In this document: one piece after another, positions 5,667-5,719 of the stretch
How positions within the stretch are numbered: the stretch's first letter is position 1
Layout of the letters: the number at the start of each line of letters is the position of its first letter
Assembly: GCA_009921385.1 (NCBI GenBank)
Contig: RFXY01000070.1
Location: 1-5,719 of the forward strand
Length of the DNA: 5,719 nucleotides
Direction of reading: 5' to 3'
Origin: Pseudomonadota bacterium
Lineage (GTDB): Bacteria > Pseudomonadota > Alphaproteobacteria > Rickettsiales > UBA1997
Made by a program: the position numbers and the translations under genes
The notes under the pieces: model-generated
The model's database searches: none
What the model saw: the letters and a program-made list of their open reading frames with translations, nothing else
What the model was told of the DNA's origin: nothing

Positions 5667-5719
5667 ATGCAAAAAACTTATAGTGCTAAACCGTCTGAAA
5701 TAACTAAGCAGTGGTGGTT
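5667..5719 (+). CDS. rplM: 50S ribosomal protein L13, N-terminal fragment (cut by window edge)
   Basis: The ATG at 5667 opens a frame reading MQKTYSAKPSEITKQWW before the window ends. This matches the start of bacterial L13, especially the alphaproteobacterial form that runs M-K-T-(Y/F)-S-A-K-P-x-E followed by K-K-W. L13 is a large-subunit protein that binds 23S rRNA early in assembly, and rplM is usually followed by rpsI (S9), which would lie outside the window. There is no Shine-Dalgarno just upstream (the leader ends ACTTAAAA). The near-consensus promoter at 5562-5590 is placed correctly for it. Only 17 codons are visible, but the match is distinctive. Confidence 0.88.
   Translation, partial: MQKTYSAKPSEITKQWW

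Overview
The window reads as a stretch of AT-rich chromosome from an alphaproteobacterium, most likely an intracellular member of Rickettsiales or a similar lineage. The grounds are the AT bias, MlaF and the start of ribosomal protein L13 (MQKTYSAKPSEITKQWW) that look like the Rickettsiales versions from memory, and the lack of clear Shine-Dalgarno sequences. The assignment is inferred from remembered family sequences, not from a search.

Layout: (1) 1-753, +: a gene open at the left edge, encoding an unrecognised lysine- and glutamate-rich protein with one strongly hydrophobic segment near its C-terminus. Its codon choice differs clearly from the rest of the window. (2) 770-790: an AT-rich hairpin with a T run between two convergent genes. 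(3) 2496-800, -: a two-gene operon, metF (methylenetetrahydrofolate reductase) then truA (tRNA pseudouridine 38-40 synthase), separated by 2 nt, behind a good sigma70-type promoter. (4) 2497-2931: a 435-nt divergent intergenic region. It holds the metF promoter, a nested palindromic repeat (2574-2810) with four copies of the 9-mer AAATTCCCC/GGGGAATTT, two in each orientation, and the murC promoter. (5) 2932-5538, +: a tightly packed operon murC - GNAT acetyltransferase - mlaF (17-nt overlap, then a 2-nt gap). (6) 5539-5666: an intergenic region with a near-consensus promoter inside a perfect 9-bp inverted repeat, leading to (7) the first 53 nt of rplM (L13), cut by the right edge.

The recognisable genes are housekeeping: one-carbon metabolism, tRNA modification, peptidoglycan precursor synthesis, outer-membrane lipid transport and the ribosome. 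The murC-GNAT-mlaF operon links cell-wall synthesis with envelope lipid homeostasis; a role for the acetyltransferase in the envelope is only suggested by position. I did not find a new defence or mobile system. The parts least explained by known families are the palindromic element upstream of murC and the unidentified codon-atypical gene at the left edge.
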